Assembly (NCBI RefSeq): GCF_000321045.1 | Contig: NZ_HE578949.1 | Location: 283,993 to 347,992 of the forward strand | DNA length: 64,000 nucleotides | Reading direction: 5' to 3' | Origin: Phytobacter massiliensis JC163 | GTDB lineage: Bacteria > Pseudomonadota > Gammaproteobacteria > Enterobacterales > Enterobacteriaceae | In this document: piece by piece, positions 26,713 to 37,321 of the stretch | How the letters are laid out: each line of letters begins with the position of its first letter | Numbering within the stretch: position 1 is the first letter of the stretch | Translations under genes and position numbers: made by a program | The notes under the pieces: generated by a model | What the model saw: the letters and a program-made list of their open reading frames with translations, nothing else | Databases searched by the model: none | Told to the model about the DNA's origin: nothing

Positions 26713-29700
26713 TTAGTGATGCTCAACGCTGTGGCTGTGCTCAATATCATCATTTTTACGGCTAAAGCGCCTGCGTACAACCACAAAGAACACAGGTACG
26801 AAGAAGATAGCCAGAATGGTTGCGGTAATCATACCACCCATTACGCCGGTACCTACCGCGTTCTGCGCGCCGGAGCCTGCGCCAGAACTGACGACCAGCG
26901 GCAGTACCCCGAGGATGAACGCCAGCGAGGTCATCAGGATAGGGCGCAGACGCATACGAACCGCATCCAGCGTCGCCTCTATCAGACCTTTACCTTCTTT
27001 ATCCATAAGATCTTTGGCGAATTCAACGATAAGTATCGCGTTCTTCGCCGACAGACCAATGGTTGTCAGCAGGCCCACCTGGAAGTAAACGTCGTTATTC
27101 AGGCCGCGGAACGTCGCTGCAAGCAGCGCCCCGATAACCCCGAGCGGTACCACCAGCATAACGGAGAACGGAATTGACCAGCTCTCATACAGTGCCGCCA
27201 GGCAGAGGAAGACGACAATCAGCGAGATGGCATACAGGGCAGGGGCCTGGTTGCCGGACAGACGTTCCTGATAGGACATACCCGTCCAGTCGTAGCCGAT
27301 ACCCGTAGGCAGCTTGCTCGCCAGTTCTTCCATCATTGCCATCGCCTCACCGGTACTTTTACCCGGCGCAGCCTGACCCTGGATCTCCATTGACGGCAGA
27401 CCGTTGTAACGTTCCAGACGCGGTGAACCGTATTCCCAATGGGACGTAGCGAAGGAGGAGAAAGGAACCATCTGCCCGTTGGCGCCACGCACGTACCAGT
27501 TGTTGATATCGCTTGGCAGCATACGGTATTTAGCTTCGGACATCAGATACACTTTCTTCACGCGACCGCGGTCGATGAAGTCGTTGACGTAGCTACCACC
27601 CCATGCTGCGCCGAGCGTGGTATTGATGTCGCTCAGCGAGACGCCCAGCGCCTGCGCTTTTTCCTGATCGATATCGATTTTGAACTGCGGCGTATCTTCC
27701 AGGCCGTTGGGGCGAACGCCAACCAGCAGGTCCGGATGTTTCGCCACTTCGCCAAACAGCTGGTTACGTGCCTGGGTTAGCTTGTCATGCCCCAGGTTCG
27801 CCTGGTCAATCAGCTCAAAGTCAAAGCCGGTTGCCGTACCCAGTTCCACAATCGCAGGCAGGTTGAAGGCGTAGACCATCGCATCTTTAATCGCGGCAAA
27901 ATGGGCGCTGGCGCGGCCGGCAATCGCCGGAACCTTGTTCTCTTCGCCCGGGCGATCGCCCCAGTCTTTCAGCGAAACGAATGCCAGGCCGGTGTTCTGA
28001 CCACGACCCGAGAAGCCGAAGCCGTTAACGGTAAACACGGAGTTTACGTTAGCTTTTTCGTTTTCCAGGTAGTATTTGGACACTTCATCCAGCACCTTCT
28101 GCGTACGCTCCTGCGTGGCGCCTGCCGGAAGCTGCGCCATGGTCAGGAACACGCCCTGGTCTTCATCAGGCAGGAAGGAACTTGGCAGGCGGACGAACAG
28201 GTAAGCCATGCCGACCACGATCAGAATATAGAGCACCAGGTAACGACCGGTACTGCGCAGAATATTACCTACGCTGTCGGTGTAGTGGTGAGTACTCTTA
28301 TCAAAGACGCGGTTGAACCAGCCGAAAAAGCCTTTTTTACCTTCACCATGATCGCCTTTAGCGACCGGTTTCAGCATGGTCGAGCACAGGGCGGGGGTGA
28401 GGATCAACGCGACCAGCACCGACAGCGCCATTGCCGACACGATGGTGATGGAGAACTGACGATAAATCGCACCGGTAGAGCCGCCGAAGAAGGCCATCGG
28501 GATAAATACCGCCGACAGTACCATGGCAATACCCACCAGCGCGCCCTGAATCTGGCCCATGGATTTACGGGTTGCTTCCTTCGGCGGTAGTCCCTCTTCG
28601 GACATGACGCGCTCGACGTTTTCCACCACCACGATGGCGTCATCCACGAGCAGGCCTATCGCCAGCACCATACCAAACATCGTGAGGGTGTTTATCGAGT
28701 AGCCAAATATCGCAAGGATGGCGAATGTACCCAGCAGAACGACCGGCACCGCGATAGTAGGAATCAGGGTTGCGCGGAAGTTTTGCAGGAACAGGTACAT
28801 TACCAGGAACACCAGTACGATAGCTTCTACCAGCGTTTTCACCACTTCGTTAATGGAGATCTTAACGAACGGGGTGGTATCGTACGGGTACACCACTTTC
28901 AGACCATGCGGGAAGTAGGGCTGCAGCTTATCAATGGTGGCGCGCACCGCGTTAGCGGTATCCAGCGCGTTAGCGCCGGTGGCAAGTTTAATCCCCAGAC
29001 CGGATGCCGGCTGGCCGTTATAGCGGGCGATAACGTCATAGTTTTCGCCGCCAAGTTCCACTTCCGCCACGTCGCGCAGACGAACCTGCGAACCGTCCTG
29101 ATTGACTTTCAGCAGAATTTTACCGAACTCATCCGCCGAGGTCAGACGGGTTTGCGCGATGATAGAGGCGTTCAGCTGCTGGCCTTTAACCGGCGGCGTA
29201 CCGCCCAACTGACCGGCTGCGACCTGGGCGTTTTGCGCTTTGATAGCCGCAATCACGTCCACCGGCGTCAGCTGGAAGTTGTTCAGTTTGGTGGGGTCCA
29301 TCCAGATACGCATCGCATACTGCGCACCGAACAGCTGCACGTCACCCACACCGTTAGTACGGCTGATAGGATCTTTTACCGTAGCGCCAATGTAGTCGGC
29401 GATATCTTCCTGCGTCATGGAGCCATCGGTGCTAATCATACCGACGACCATCAGGAAGCTGCTCGACGACTTCTCAACGCTCACGCCCTGCTGCTGTACT
29501 TCCTGCGGCAGAAGCGGCATCGCCAGCTGCAGTTTGTTCTGTACCTGTACCTGGGCGATATCCGCATCAGTACCGGAATCAAAGGTAATGGTGATCTGCA
29601 CCGTACCGGAAGAGTCACTGGTTGAGGACATGTAAAGCAGGCCATCGATACCGTTCATGTTCTGTTCGATAACCTGCGTCACGGTGTCCTGCACCGTTTT

Positions 29701-29862
29701 GGCATCCGCTCCGGGGTAAGTCGCGCTGATCTGAATTGCCGGTGGCGCAATCGTTGGATATTGCGCAACAGGCAGCTTCAGGATCGCCAGTCCCCCCGCA
29801 AGCATGATGATGATCGCGATTACCCAGGCAAATATGGGGCGATCAATAAAGAAATTTGGCAT
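26713..29862 (-). CDS. acrB: Multidrug efflux RND transporter AcrB
   Basis: The 1049-residue inner-membrane pump uses the proton gradient to push drugs, bile salts and dyes out through AcrA and TolC. It begins [20 protein letters not shown] as in E. coli and has 12 membrane helices with two large periplasmic loops. The proton-relay aspartates are in [17 protein letters not shown] (about 407-408) and the matching lysine in [15 protein letters not shown] (about 940). It lies 22 bases after acrA in one operon. The length equals that of the E. coli protein and no damage is seen. Confidence 0.98.
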   Translation of the reverse strand: MPNFFIDRPIFAWVIAIIIMLAGGLAILKLPVAQYPTIAPPAIQISATYPGADAKTVQDTVTQVIEQNMNGIDGLLYMSSTSDSSGTVQITITFDSGTDADIAQVQVQNKLQLAMPLLPQEVQQQGVSVEKSSSSFLMVVGMISTDGSMTQEDIADYIGATVKDPISRTNGVGDVQLFGAQYAMRIWMDPTKLNNFQLTPVDVIAAIKAQNAQVAAGQLGGTPPVKGQQLNASIIAQTRLTSADEFGKILLKVNQDGSQVRLRDVAEVELGGENYDVIARYNGQPASGLGIKLATGANALDTANAVRATIDKLQPYFPHGLKVVYPYDTTPFVKISINEVVKTLVEAIVLVFLVMYLFLQNFRATLIPTIAVPVVLLGTFAILAIFGYSINTLTMFGMVLAIGLLVDDAIVVVENVERVMSEEGLPPKEATRKSMGQIQGALVGIAMVLSAVFIPMAFFGGSTGAIYRQFSITIVSAMALSVLVALILTPALCSTMLKPVAKGDHGEGKKGFFGWFNRVFDKSTHHYTDSVGNILRSTGRYLVLYILIVVGMAYLFVRLPSSFLPDEDQGVFLTMAQLPAGATQERTQKVLDEVSKYYLENEKANVNSVFTVNGFGFSGRGQNTGLAFVSLKDWGDRPGEENKVPAIAGRASAHFAAIKDAMVYAFNLPAIVELGTATGFDFELIDQANLGHDKLTQARNQLFGEVAKHPDLLVGVRPNGLEDTPQFKIDIDQEKAQALGVSLSDINTTLGAAWGGSYVNDFIDRGRVKKVYLMSEAKYRMLPSDINNWYVRGANGQMVPFSSFATSHWEYGSPRLERYNGLPSMEIQGQAAPGKSTGEAMAMMEELASKLPTGIGYDWTGMSYQERLSGNQAPALYAISLIVVFLCLAALYESWSIPFSVMLVVPLGVIGALLAATFRGLNNDVYFQVGLLTTIGLSAKNAILIVEFAKDLMDKEGKGLIEATLDAVRMRLRPILMTSLAFILGVLPLVVSSGAGSGAQNAVGTGVMGGMITATILAIFFVPVFFVVVRRRFSRKNDDIEHSHSVEHH

Positions 29863-29884
29863 GTCTTAACGGCTCCTGTGTAAG

Positions 29885-31084
29885 TTAAGACTTAGACTGC
29901 TGTGACTGCGCGCCGCCCTGGGCTTGCTCTTTATTCTCAGCGGTCACTTCCTGTGCTTTTACCTGCGCACCGGGTCTTACTTTCTGTAGGCCTGTCACAA
30001 TCACGCGATCGCCCGCTTTCAGCCCATCGGTCACCAGCCATTTATCGCCAATAGCCTGCGTGGCGTTAATCTGGCGGACTTCGACTTTATCGCCTTCACC
30101 CACGACCATCGCCGTCGCGTCGCCGCGCGGAGTACGGGTTACCCCTTGCTGCGGTACCAGAATCGCATTCGGGTTGGTCCCTTCTTCGAGCTTCGCCCGC
30201 ACGAACAGCCCTGGCAGCAGGGTCATATCCGGGTTGGGGAAAATCGCGCGCAGAGTGATGGAGCCGGTGGTCTGATCGACAGTGACGTCAGAAAATTCCA
30301 GCGTGCCGGTCTGCGGGAATTTCGTGCCGTCGTTGCTTACCAGTTCCACTTTCGCTTTGCCGTTCTCTTGCTTGAGCGTGCCGTTAGCCAGCTCCTGCTT
30401 GAGGCGCATAAAGTCGTTGCTGGACTGGGTCACGTCAACGTAGATAGGATCGAGTTGCTGAACGGTTGCCAGCGCGTTGGTCTGGCCGGTCTGCACCAGC
30501 GCGCCTTCCGTTACGGATGATTTACCGATGCGGCCGCTGATAGGGGAGGTCACTTTGGTATAGGCAAGGTTAATACGCGCGGTTTCAACAGCGGCTTTTG
30601 CTGCCACTACCGCTGCGTCAGCCTGCTGTGCGTCTGCCTGTGCGGAGTCGTAATCCTGTTGGCTGATATACTTCGTGCCCAACAGTTTTTTATAACGCTG
30701 CAATGTGGTACGCGCAATGCTGGCTGCCGCCTGCGCTTTCGCCAGGTCGCCTTTCGCGCTTTCGTAGGAGGCCTGATAGGTTGCCGGATCAATTTGATAA
30801 AGTGAGACACCTGCCTCAACATCACTGCCTTCGGTGAAGTTACGCTTTAAAATGATGCCACTCACCTGAGGGCGAACTTCTGCAACGCGATAGGCGCTGG
30901 TTCTTCCCGGAAGCTCGGTTGTGATCTGCAATGGTTCCGATTTAAGTGTGACGACGCCAACTTCCGGCGCTTGCCCTGCGGCTCCCTGCTGTTGAGCAGG
31001 TTTGTCGTCACATCCTGTAAGCGCTAAGCTGCCTGAAAGCATCAGAACGACCGCCAGAGGCGTTAACCCTCTGTTTTTGTTCAT
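29885..31084 (-). CDS. acrA: Efflux periplasmic adaptor AcrA
   Basis: This 399-residue lipoprotein joins AcrB to TolC. The signal peptide ends in the lipobox LTGC, so the mature protein is lipid-anchored at that cysteine. The beta-barrel, lipoyl and hairpin parts follow: GRTSAYRVAEVRPQVSGII, a helical hairpin (about 95-170), then TSPISGRIGKSSVTEG. It is the first gene of acrAB, divergent from acrR with the AcrR site in between. Confidence 0.97.
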   Translation of the reverse strand: MNKNRGLTPLAVVLMLSGSLALTGCDDKPAQQQGAAGQAPEVGVVTLKSEPLQITTELPGRTSAYRVAEVRPQVSGIILKRNFTEGSDVEAGVSLYQIDPATYQASYESAKGDLAKAQAAASIARTTLQRYKKLLGTKYISQQDYDSAQADAQQADAAVVAAKAAVETARINLAYTKVTSPISGRIGKSSVTEGALVQTGQTNALATVQQLDPIYVDVTQSSNDFMRLKQELANGTLKQENGKAKVELVSNDGTKFPQTGTLEFSDVTVDQTTGSITLRAIFPNPDMTLLPGLFVRAKLEEGTNPNAILVPQQGVTRTPRGDATAMVVGEGDKVEVRQINATQAIGDKWLVTDGLKAGDRVIVTGLQKVRPGAQVKAQEVTAENKEQAQGGAQSQQSKS

Positions 31085-31173
31085 ATGTAAACCTCAAGTG
31101 TCCGATTTCAAATTGATCAATGGATCAATGTCCAAAAACCCATTGCTGCGTTTATATTATCGTCGTGCTATGG

Positions 31174-31197
31174 TACAAACATTCATAAATGTATGTA
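31174..31197. promoter_or_regulatory. AcrR operator between acrA and acrR
   Basis: TACAaACAT-tcataa-ATGTatGTA is an inverted repeat of the same form and place as the E. coli AcrR box, in the divergent control region. AcrR bound here would repress acrAB and itself. Confidence 0.8.
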
Positions 31198-31225
31198 AAT
31201 CTGACTCCTGTCAATTCACCAACAT

Positions 31226-31879
31226 ATGGCACGAAAAACCAAACAGCAGGCACAGGAAACGCGCCAACACATTCTTGATGTGGCCATGCGCTTGTTTTCT
31301 CAGCAGGGTGTCTCGTCAACCTCGCTGGCGGATATCGCGCAAGCTGCGGGCGTGACCCGCGGGGCGATTTACTGGCACTTCAAAAACAAGTCGGATTTAT
31401 TCAGCGAAATCTGGGAGCTGTCAGAGTCCAGCATCAGCGATCTCGAGACTGAGTATCGGGCAAAATTCCCTGACGATCCACTGTCAGTTTTACAAGAAAT
31501 ACTGGTTTATATCCTCGAAGCAACCGTTGTCGAAGAGCGTCGCCGCCTGATGATGGAGATAATCTTTCACAAATGTGAATTCGTTGGCGAAATGGCGGTG
31601 GTGCAAGAGGCGCAACGTAATTTATGCCTTGAGAGCTACGACCGCATCGAGCAAACGCTCAAAGAGTGCATCCAGGCCCGCTTACTCCCCGCCACGCTGC
31701 TTACCCGCCGGGCGGCTGTGTTAATGCGCGCCTATATATCCGGCATTATGGAAAACTGGTTGTTCGCGCCCGAGACGTTTGATTTGCACAAAGAGGCGCG
31801 AGATTATGTAGCGATACTACTGGAGATGTGCAGGCTCTGTCCAACACTGCATGAAGCGCCAGCAAGCCTGTCCGCCTGA
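31226..31879 (+). CDS. acrR: Efflux pump repressor AcrR
   Basis: The 217-residue TetR-family repressor begins [20 protein letters not shown]. The helix-turn-helix is [20 protein letters not shown] (about 33-52). The rest is the drug-binding dimer domain ([20 protein letters not shown]). Drug binding releases it from DNA and raises acrAB expression. The frame is intact, so no efflux-derepressing truncation is seen. Confidence 0.96.
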   Translation: MARKTKQQAQETRQHILDVAMRLFSQQGVSSTSLADIAQAAGVTRGAIYWHFKNKSDLFSEIWELSESSISDLETEYRAKFPDDPLSVLQEILVYILEATVVEERRRLMMEIIFHKCEFVGEMAVVQEAQRNLCLESYDRIEQTLKECIQARLLPATLLTRRAAVLMRAYISGIMENWLFAPETFDLHKEARDYVAILLEMCRLCPTLHEAPASLSA

Positions 31880-31978
31880 GTAAGAATAAGGTGACTAGGT
31901 TGTAAAAGCCTGTCGTGCTATGCTTCGCGCGTGGCTAGTTTCGGCCATTTTCCCGTATACAGATTAATCACGCAAATG

Positions 31979-34900
31979 ATGCCGCAATCCATACGTTCGC
32001 GAAGCATAGTGCAGGGCCTCTGCGCCGTGCTGTTCCTTATTTATATCGCTTTTTCCGCCACTGCCTTTGGGGCGTCGATAAACAACGACCTGCCCACCAG
32101 AGCCGACGTTCAGAATCAGCTTGATGTGCTGAATAAGCAGAAAGATCACACTGCCACGGACAAGCTGGTTATTGAGGATTTGACCGAGACGCTGGAGACC
32201 CTCGATAAAATCGATCGGGTCAAACAGGAGACGGTGTTGCTCAAACAGAAGGTGGCGCAGGCGCCGGAGAAACTGCGCCAGGCGACTGAAGCGCTCAACG
32301 CCCTGAGTGACAAAGACAATGACGATGAGACGCGCAAAACGCTGGCCACGCTCTCGCTGCGCCAGTTAGAGCTGCGTGTTGCCTCGCTACTTGACGATTT
32401 GCAAACGTCGCAGAATGACCTGTCGAGCTATAACAGCCAGCTGGTATCGCTGCAAACCCAGCCTGAACGGGTACAAAACAGCATGTACGCCGCGTCGCAG
32501 CAGCTGCAGCAAATCCGTAACCGTCTCAACGGCACCGCCGCGGGCGAAGGCGCGCTGCGCCCCACGCAGCAGACGCTGCTGCTGGCGCAACAGGCGTTGC
32601 TTAATGCGCAAATCGAGCAGCTGCGTAAAAGCCTTGAGGGCAACACCACCTTGCAGGACACCCTGCAAAAGCAGCGTGATTATGTCACCGCCAACAGCAA
32701 CCGCCTTGAACATCAACTGCAGCTCTTGCAGGAAGCCGTTAACAATAAGCGCCTGACCCTGACCGAAAAAACCGCCCAGGAGGCTATCACGCCTGACGAG
32801 ACCGCGCGTATTCAGGCGGTGCCGCTGGTGAAGCAGGAACTGGACGTTAACCATCAGCTCAGCCAGAAACTGATCGCCGCCACTGAGAACGGCAACTCGC
32901 TGGTTCAGCAGAATATTCGGGTTAAGAACTGGCTCGATCGCGCGTTACAGTCCGAGCGCAATATTAAAGAGCAGATTGCCGTGCTGAAAGGCAGCCTGCT
33001 GCTGTCGCGTATCCTCTACCAGCAGCAGCAGACGCTCCCCTCTGCCGATGAGCTGGAGGACATGACCAACCGCATCGCCGACCTGCGCCTTGAGCAATTT
33101 GAAATCAACCAGCAACGCGACGCGCTATTCCAGAGCGATGCCTTTGTGGGCAGGCTTGAAGAGGGGCACCAGAGCGAAGTGAATGCAGAGGTGCATGATG
33201 CGCTGCTGCAAATCGTGGATATGCGCCGTGAACTGCTTGACCAGCTCAACAAACAGCTGGGTAACCAGCTGATGATGGCTATTAACCTGCAGGTAAACCA
33301 GCAGCAGTTAATGAGCGTGTCGAAAAGCTTGCAGGAGATCCTTACCCAGCAGATTTTCTGGGTAAACAGCAATAAACCCATGGACTGGGACTGGCTTAAA
33401 TCATTCCCGCAGGCGCTGAAAGACCAGATCGGCAAGATGAAAATCACCGTTAACTGGGAGAAGGCCTGGCCTGCGGTCGCTATCGCCCTGCTGGCAGGCC
33501 TGCCGCTGCTGCTCATCGCCGGGCTGATTCGCTGGCGGTTGGGCTGGCTGCGTAGCTATCAGGCGCGCCTCGCGGCACAGGTTGGCCAGCTGCGAAACGA
33601 TAGCCAGCTCCATACGCCAAAAGCGATTCTTATTGACCTGATTCGCGCGCTGCCGGTCTGTCTGCTGATCCTTGCCATCGGCCTGATCCTGCTGACCATG
33701 CAGCTCAATTTTAGCGAGCTGCTCTGGGCGTTCAGTAAAAAGCTGGCGCTCTTCTGGCTGGTTTTTGGCCTGTGCTGGAAAGTGCTGGAAAAAGACGGCG
33801 TCGCGGTCAACCACTTCAATATGCCGGAGCAGCTGACCAGCCACTGGCGGCGGCAAATTGTGCGCGTCAGCCTTGCACTGCTGCCGCTGCACTTCTGGTC
33901 GGTGGTGTCTGAACTCTCGCCGCTGCATCTGATGGACGATGTGCTGGGGCAGATGGTTATCCTGCTCAACCTGCTGGTGATTACCGCGCTGGTCTGGCCG
34001 ATGTTCCGCGAAAGCTGGCGCGATAAAGAGTCCCACGGCATTCGGCTGGTGACCCTGACCGTGCTGGCGATTGTGCCGGTGGCGCTAATGGTGCTGACCG
34101 CGACAGGGTATTTCTATACCACGCTGCGTCTGGCGGGGCGTTGGATTGAAACCGTCTATCTGGTTATCCTGTGGAATCTGCTTTATCAGACCGTCCTGCG
34201 CGGTCTGAGCGTCGCCGCCCGGCGCATCGCTTACCGTCGCGCGCTCTCTCGCCGCCAGCATCTGGTTAAAGAGGGCGCGGAAGGGGCCGAGCCGCAGGAG
34301 GAGCCGACCATCGCCCTTGAACAGGTTAACCAGCAGACGCTGCGTATCACCATGCTGCTGATGATCGCCCTGTTTGGCCTGGCGTTCTGGGCCATTTGGT
34401 CCGATCTGATCACCGTTTTTGCCTACCTCGACAGCGTGGTGCTGTGGCATTACAACGGCACCGAAGCGGGGGCGGCGGTGGTGAAAAATGTCACCATGGG
34501 CAGCATGCTGTTTGCGCTGATCGCCTTTGTCGTCGCCTGGGCATTGATTCGCAACCTGCCTGGGTTGCTGGAGGTGCTGGTGCTGTCGCGGCTCAATATG
34601 CGCCAGGGCGCGTCTTATGCCATCACCACCATCCTCAATTACATTATTATTGCCGCCGGTGCGATGACGATTTTCGGCTCGTTGGGGGTATCGTGGGACA
34701 AACTGCAGTGGCTGGCTGCGGCGCTGTCGGTCGGTCTTGGTTTCGGCTTACAGGAAATCTTCGGTAACTTTGTTTCCGGCCTGATTATTCTGTTTGAGCG
34801 TCCGGTGCGTATTGGCGATACCGTCACCATCGGCACCTATTCTGGTTCGGTTAGCAAGATCCGCATTCGCGCCACGACGATCACCGATTTTGACCGCAAA

Positions 34901-35329
34901 GAGGTGATTATCCCCAACAAGGCGTTTGTCACCGAGCGGCTGATTAACTGGTCGCTCTCGGACACCATCACCCGCGTGGTGATCCGCCTGGGCGTAGCTT
35001 ATGGTTCAGATCTGGACAAAGTGAAAGAGGTGCTGCTCAAAGCCGCATTAGAGCACCCGAAAGTAATGCACGACCCGGAACCGGCGGTCTTCTTTACCAC
35101 TTTTGGGGCCAGCACCCTTGATCATGAGCTGCGCCTGTACGTGCGTGAGCTGCGCGATCGCAGCTATACGGTGGATGAGTTAAACCGCACAATCGACAAG
35201 CTGTGCCGCGAAAATGACATCAATATCGCCTTCAACCAGCTTGAGGTGCATTTGCGTAACGCCAATGGCGACGAGCATACGGAAGTGAAGCGTGAGTTAA
35301 AAGGTGATGACCCGACGCCTGCGCAGTAA
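31979..35329 (+). CDS. mscK: Potassium-dependent mechanosensitive channel MscK
   Basis: This channel of about 1116 residues (KefA) releases solutes when the membrane is stretched, with gating sensitive to external potassium. It has a signal peptide, a long periplasmic coiled-coil region (LDVLNKQKDHTATDKLVIED through RLEEGHQSEVNAEVHD), eleven or so membrane helices, and the MscS-like pore and cytosolic part (VGLGFGLQEIFGNFVSGLII, then RPVRIGDTVTIG). The frame is open back to 31931, but the ATGs at 31976/31979 give the expected exported N-terminus. Confidence 0.95.
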   Translation: MPQSIRSRSIVQGLCAVLFLIYIAFSATAFGASINNDLPTRADVQNQLDVLNKQKDHTATDKLVIEDLTETLETLDKIDRVKQETVLLKQKVAQAPEKLRQATEALNALSDKDNDDETRKTLATLSLRQLELRVASLLDDLQTSQNDLSSYNSQLVSLQTQPERVQNSMYAASQQLQQIRNRLNGTAAGEGALRPTQQTLLLAQQALLNAQIEQLRKSLEGNTTLQDTLQKQRDYVTANSNRLEHQLQLLQEAVNNKRLTLTEKTAQEAITPDETARIQAVPLVKQELDVNHQLSQKLIAATENGNSLVQQNIRVKNWLDRALQSERNIKEQIAVLKGSLLLSRILYQQQQTLPSADELEDMTNRIADLRLEQFEINQQRDALFQSDAFVGRLEEGHQSEVNAEVHDALLQIVDMRRELLDQLNKQLGNQLMMAINLQVNQQQLMSVSKSLQEILTQQIFWVNSNKPMDWDWLKSFPQALKDQIGKMKITVNWEKAWPAVAIALLAGLPLLLIAGLIRWRLGWLRSYQARLAAQVGQLRNDSQLHTPKAILIDLIRALPVCLLILAIGLILLTMQLNFSELLWAFSKKLALFWLVFGLCWKVLEKDGVAVNHFNMPEQLTSHWRRQIVRVSLALLPLHFWSVVSELSPLHLMDDVLGQMVILLNLLVITALVWPMFRESWRDKESHGIRLVTLTVLAIVPVALMVLTATGYFYTTLRLAGRWIETVYLVILWNLLYQTVLRGLSVAARRIAYRRALSRRQHLVKEGAEGAEPQEEPTIALEQVNQQTLRITMLLMIALFGLAFWAIWSDLITVFAYLDSVVLWHYNGTEAGAAVVKNVTMGSMLFALIAFVVAWALIRNLPGLLEVLVLSRLNMRQGASYAITTILNYIIIAAGAMTIFGSLGVSWDKLQWLAAALSVGLGFGLQEIFGNFVSGLIILFERPVRIGDTVTIGTYSGSVSKIRIRATTITDFDRKEVIIPNKAFVTERLINWSLSDTITRVVIRLGVAYGSDLDKVKEVLLKAALEHPKVMHDPEPAVFFTTFGASTLDHELRLYVRELRDRSYTVDELNRTIDKLCRENDINIAFNQLEVHLRNANGDEHTEVKRELKGDDPTPAQ

Positions 35330-35341
35330 ACCGGGCCTGGT

Positions 35342-35382
35342 AACGCCGCATCCCCGGATGCGGCGTTGCCTTATCCAGGCTA
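35342..35382. repeat. REP-like palindrome between mscK and rsmS
   Basis: AACGCCGCATC-cccg-GATGCGGCGTT is a perfect 11-base-pair hairpin followed by GCCTTATCCAGGCTAC, the typical enterobacterial REP unit. It sits between convergent genes and probably stabilises or ends both mRNAs. Confidence 0.75.
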
Positions 35383-35541
35383 CGAATCGATCCCCCGGCT
35401 CTCTCTTACTTTTCTGGCAAAATCCCGCTGGACGATCTCCAGCGCCTTAATGACCGTCTGCGGGGCGATTTCGTGCTGCTCCAGCAGCATAATCAGATCC
35501 ACGGCCAGCTTGACCTCATCCGGGGCGTTTTCCAGCGACAT
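35380..35541 (-). CDS. rsmS: Pleiotropic regulatory protein RsmS (YbaM)
   Basis: This 53-residue protein begins [20 protein letters not shown] and continues [20 protein letters not shown], matching YbaM/RsmS in length and sequence. The family influences secondary metabolism and virulence genes in Pectobacterium; in enterics its role is little known. It lies 14 bases downstream of priC on the same strand. Confidence 0.88.
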   Translation of the reverse strand: MSLENAPDEVKLAVDLIMLLEQHEIAPQTVIKALEIVQRDFARKVRESRGIDS

Positions 35542-35555
35542 AGCGACTCCTTCGG

Positions 35556-36083
35556 TTAACGGGTCAGGCGCGCCAGCACCTGTTCGATATTGTCCAGCGC
35601 CTCACGACAGCGGCGTAACCGGCCGTCGAGGGCGGTAATTTCTTTGTGCAACTGTTGCTGCTGCGCGAAGGTCTCCACACGGGTTAGCCGCGCTTCCCGT
35701 TCCTGCCTCATAGCGGCCAGCCGCTTTTCGAATTCCTGGTGCTCCAGCCGCTTACGCTGCCATTTCGCCACCGCGGGCGCAGGACTATCCCAGGCGCGCA
35801 AGCGCCATGTCGCCGCCTCCCGGCTCAGCGCGCTAATCTGGTCAATCAGCTTTTCGGCAAGCCAGGCCACCTGCGGCGACTGCCCGGCAGCGGCGGCGTC
35901 ACGCAGGGCGTTAAGGTTGCTTCGCGCCTCCTCCAGATACGCCTGCATCTGGGTGCTGCGGGTGCGAAAAAGCTGCCTGTCAAAACGCGGGCTGATGGTG
36001 GCATGCCTGCCGTGCGGCAACACCTGCGCCGCCAGCGCATCGATCTTTTGCGCCAGCGTCTCTAAAAGCAACGCGCTTTTCAC
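35556..36083 (-). CDS. priC: Primosomal replication protein PriC
   Basis: The 175-residue helical, basic protein matches E. coli PriC in length and pattern ([20 protein letters not shown], then [20 protein letters not shown]). It helps load DnaB helicase at stalled forks that have a gap on the leading strand. It is followed by rsmS on the same strand and is divergent from ybaN. Confidence 0.93.
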   Translation of the reverse strand: MKSALLLETLAQKIDALAAQVLPHGRHATISPRFDRQLFRTRSTQMQAYLEEARSNLNALRDAAAAGQSPQVAWLAEKLIDQISALSREAATWRLRAWDSPAPAVAKWQRKRLEHQEFEKRLAAMRQEREARLTRVETFAQQQQLHKEITALDGRLRRCREALDNIEQVLARLTR

Positions 36084-36152
36084 TGATACTCTCCCGTGTA
36101 ATTGCCGGTGACTGTGCTACATTAGCCCCTCGTCCTGATAACGATTCGCATT

Positions 36153-36530
36153 ATGCAACGAACTATTTTAATCATCATTGGCTGGCTGGCGGTAGTGCTG
36201 GGTACGCTTGGGGTGGTGTTGCCATTACTGCCGACCACACCCTTCATTCTGCTTGCCGCGTGGTGTTTTGCCCGCTCGTCGCCGCGTTTTCACCGCTGGC
36301 TGCTCTACCGCTCGTGGTTTGGCGGCTACCTGCGGCACTGGCAAACGTATCGGGCGATGCCGCCGGGGGCGAAGCCACGCGCTATTGCGGTGATACTGGT
36401 GACCTTCGCTGTCTCTTTATGGCTGGTCAAGGTTATCTGGGTACGGTGGCTGCTGCTGGCGATCCTCGCCTGCCTGCTCATTTTTATGTGGCGCATCCCG
36501 GTGGTTGACGCAAAGCAACAAAAACCATAA
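36153..36530 (+). CDS. ybaN: DUF454 inner-membrane protein YbaN
   Basis: The 125-residue protein has the DUF454 signature: IIGWLAVVLGTLGVVLPLLP with a first helix pair, TTPFILLAAWCFARSSPRFH, then two further membrane segments near the end (VILVTFAVSLWLVKVIWVRW). Function unknown. It is divergent from priC and upstream of apt. Confidence 0.9.
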   Translation: MQRTILIIIGWLAVVLGTLGVVLPLLPTTPFILLAAWCFARSSPRFHRWLLYRSWFGGYLRHWQTYRAMPPGAKPRAIAVILVTFAVSLWLVKVIWVRWLLLAILACLLIFMWRIPVVDAKQQKP

Positions 36531-36681
36531 AGCGCTGCGATGGAAGTTGCAATTGTCGCGTTCTGCCAGTAAATTCGAGCGTTTTCGAGTACAGACGCAG
36601 CTGGTTAAATGTTAACCGCAGGTTACATGCGAACCCCCAGTTTGCGCTGTGAGTAATACCGTTTCTATCAGGCAAAAACCC

Positions 36682-37233
36682 ATGACAGCGACTGCGCAGC
36701 AGCTTGAATTTCTCAAAAACAGCATCAAAAGTATTCCGGATTATCCAAAACCAGGGATTCTGTTCCGTGATGTCACCAGTTTGCTGGAAGACCCGAAAGC
36801 GTACGCGCTCAGCATTGAACTGCTGGTAGCGCGTTATAAAGACGCGGGAATCACTAAGGTAGTGGGCACCGAAGCGCGCGGCTTCCTGTTTGGCGCGCCG
36901 GTGGCGCTTGAGCTTGGCGTCGGGTTTGTCCCGGTACGCAAGCCGCGTAAACTGCCCCGCGAAACCATCGCGGAAAGCTACGAGCTGGAGTATGGCACCG
37001 ATCAGCTGGAGATCCATATCGATGCGATTAAGCCAGGTGATAAAGTACTGGTCGTTGATGATTTACTGGCGACTGGCGGCACCATTGAAGCCACGGTGAA
37101 GCTGATTCGCCGCCTGGGCGGTGAAGTGCAGGATGCAGCCTTTATCATCAACCTGGTTGACGTCGGCGGCGAACAACGCCTCGAAAAACAGGGGATTCAC
37201 TGCTATAGCCTGGTGCCGTTCCCGGGCCACTGA
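36682..37233 (+). CDS. apt: Adenine phosphoribosyltransferase
   Basis: This 183-residue enzyme salvages adenine by joining it to PRPP to make AMP. It begins [20 protein letters not shown] as in E. coli, and the PRPP-binding loop is [17 protein letters not shown] start 11 codons earlier (36649) is possible, but the ATG at 36682 matches the family. It lies just ahead of dnaX, as in K-12. Confidence 0.96.
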   Translation: MTATAQQLEFLKNSIKSIPDYPKPGILFRDVTSLLEDPKAYALSIELLVARYKDAGITKVVGTEARGFLFGAPVALELGVGFVPVRKPRKLPRETIAESYELEYGTDQLEIHIDAIKPGDKVLVVDDLLATGGTIEATVKLIRRLGGEVQDAAFIINLVDVGGEQRLEKQGIHCYSLVPFPGH

Positions 37234-37321
37234 TCCTCCTTTCCGCAGCCTCGCCCAAAGGGTGAGGTTGTGGTAGCATTCCCTCCTATTAATCCACCTT
37301 CCAGCGTTTCAGAGCCTGCCA

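Noticed and set aside
28783-29625. Antisense frame of 280 codons inside acrB
   Set aside because: His/Arg-rich shadow of acrB with no ribosome site.
33401-34036. Antisense frame of 211 codons inside mscK
   Set aside because: Gln/Asn/Arg-rich shadow of the MscK frame; no supporting signal.
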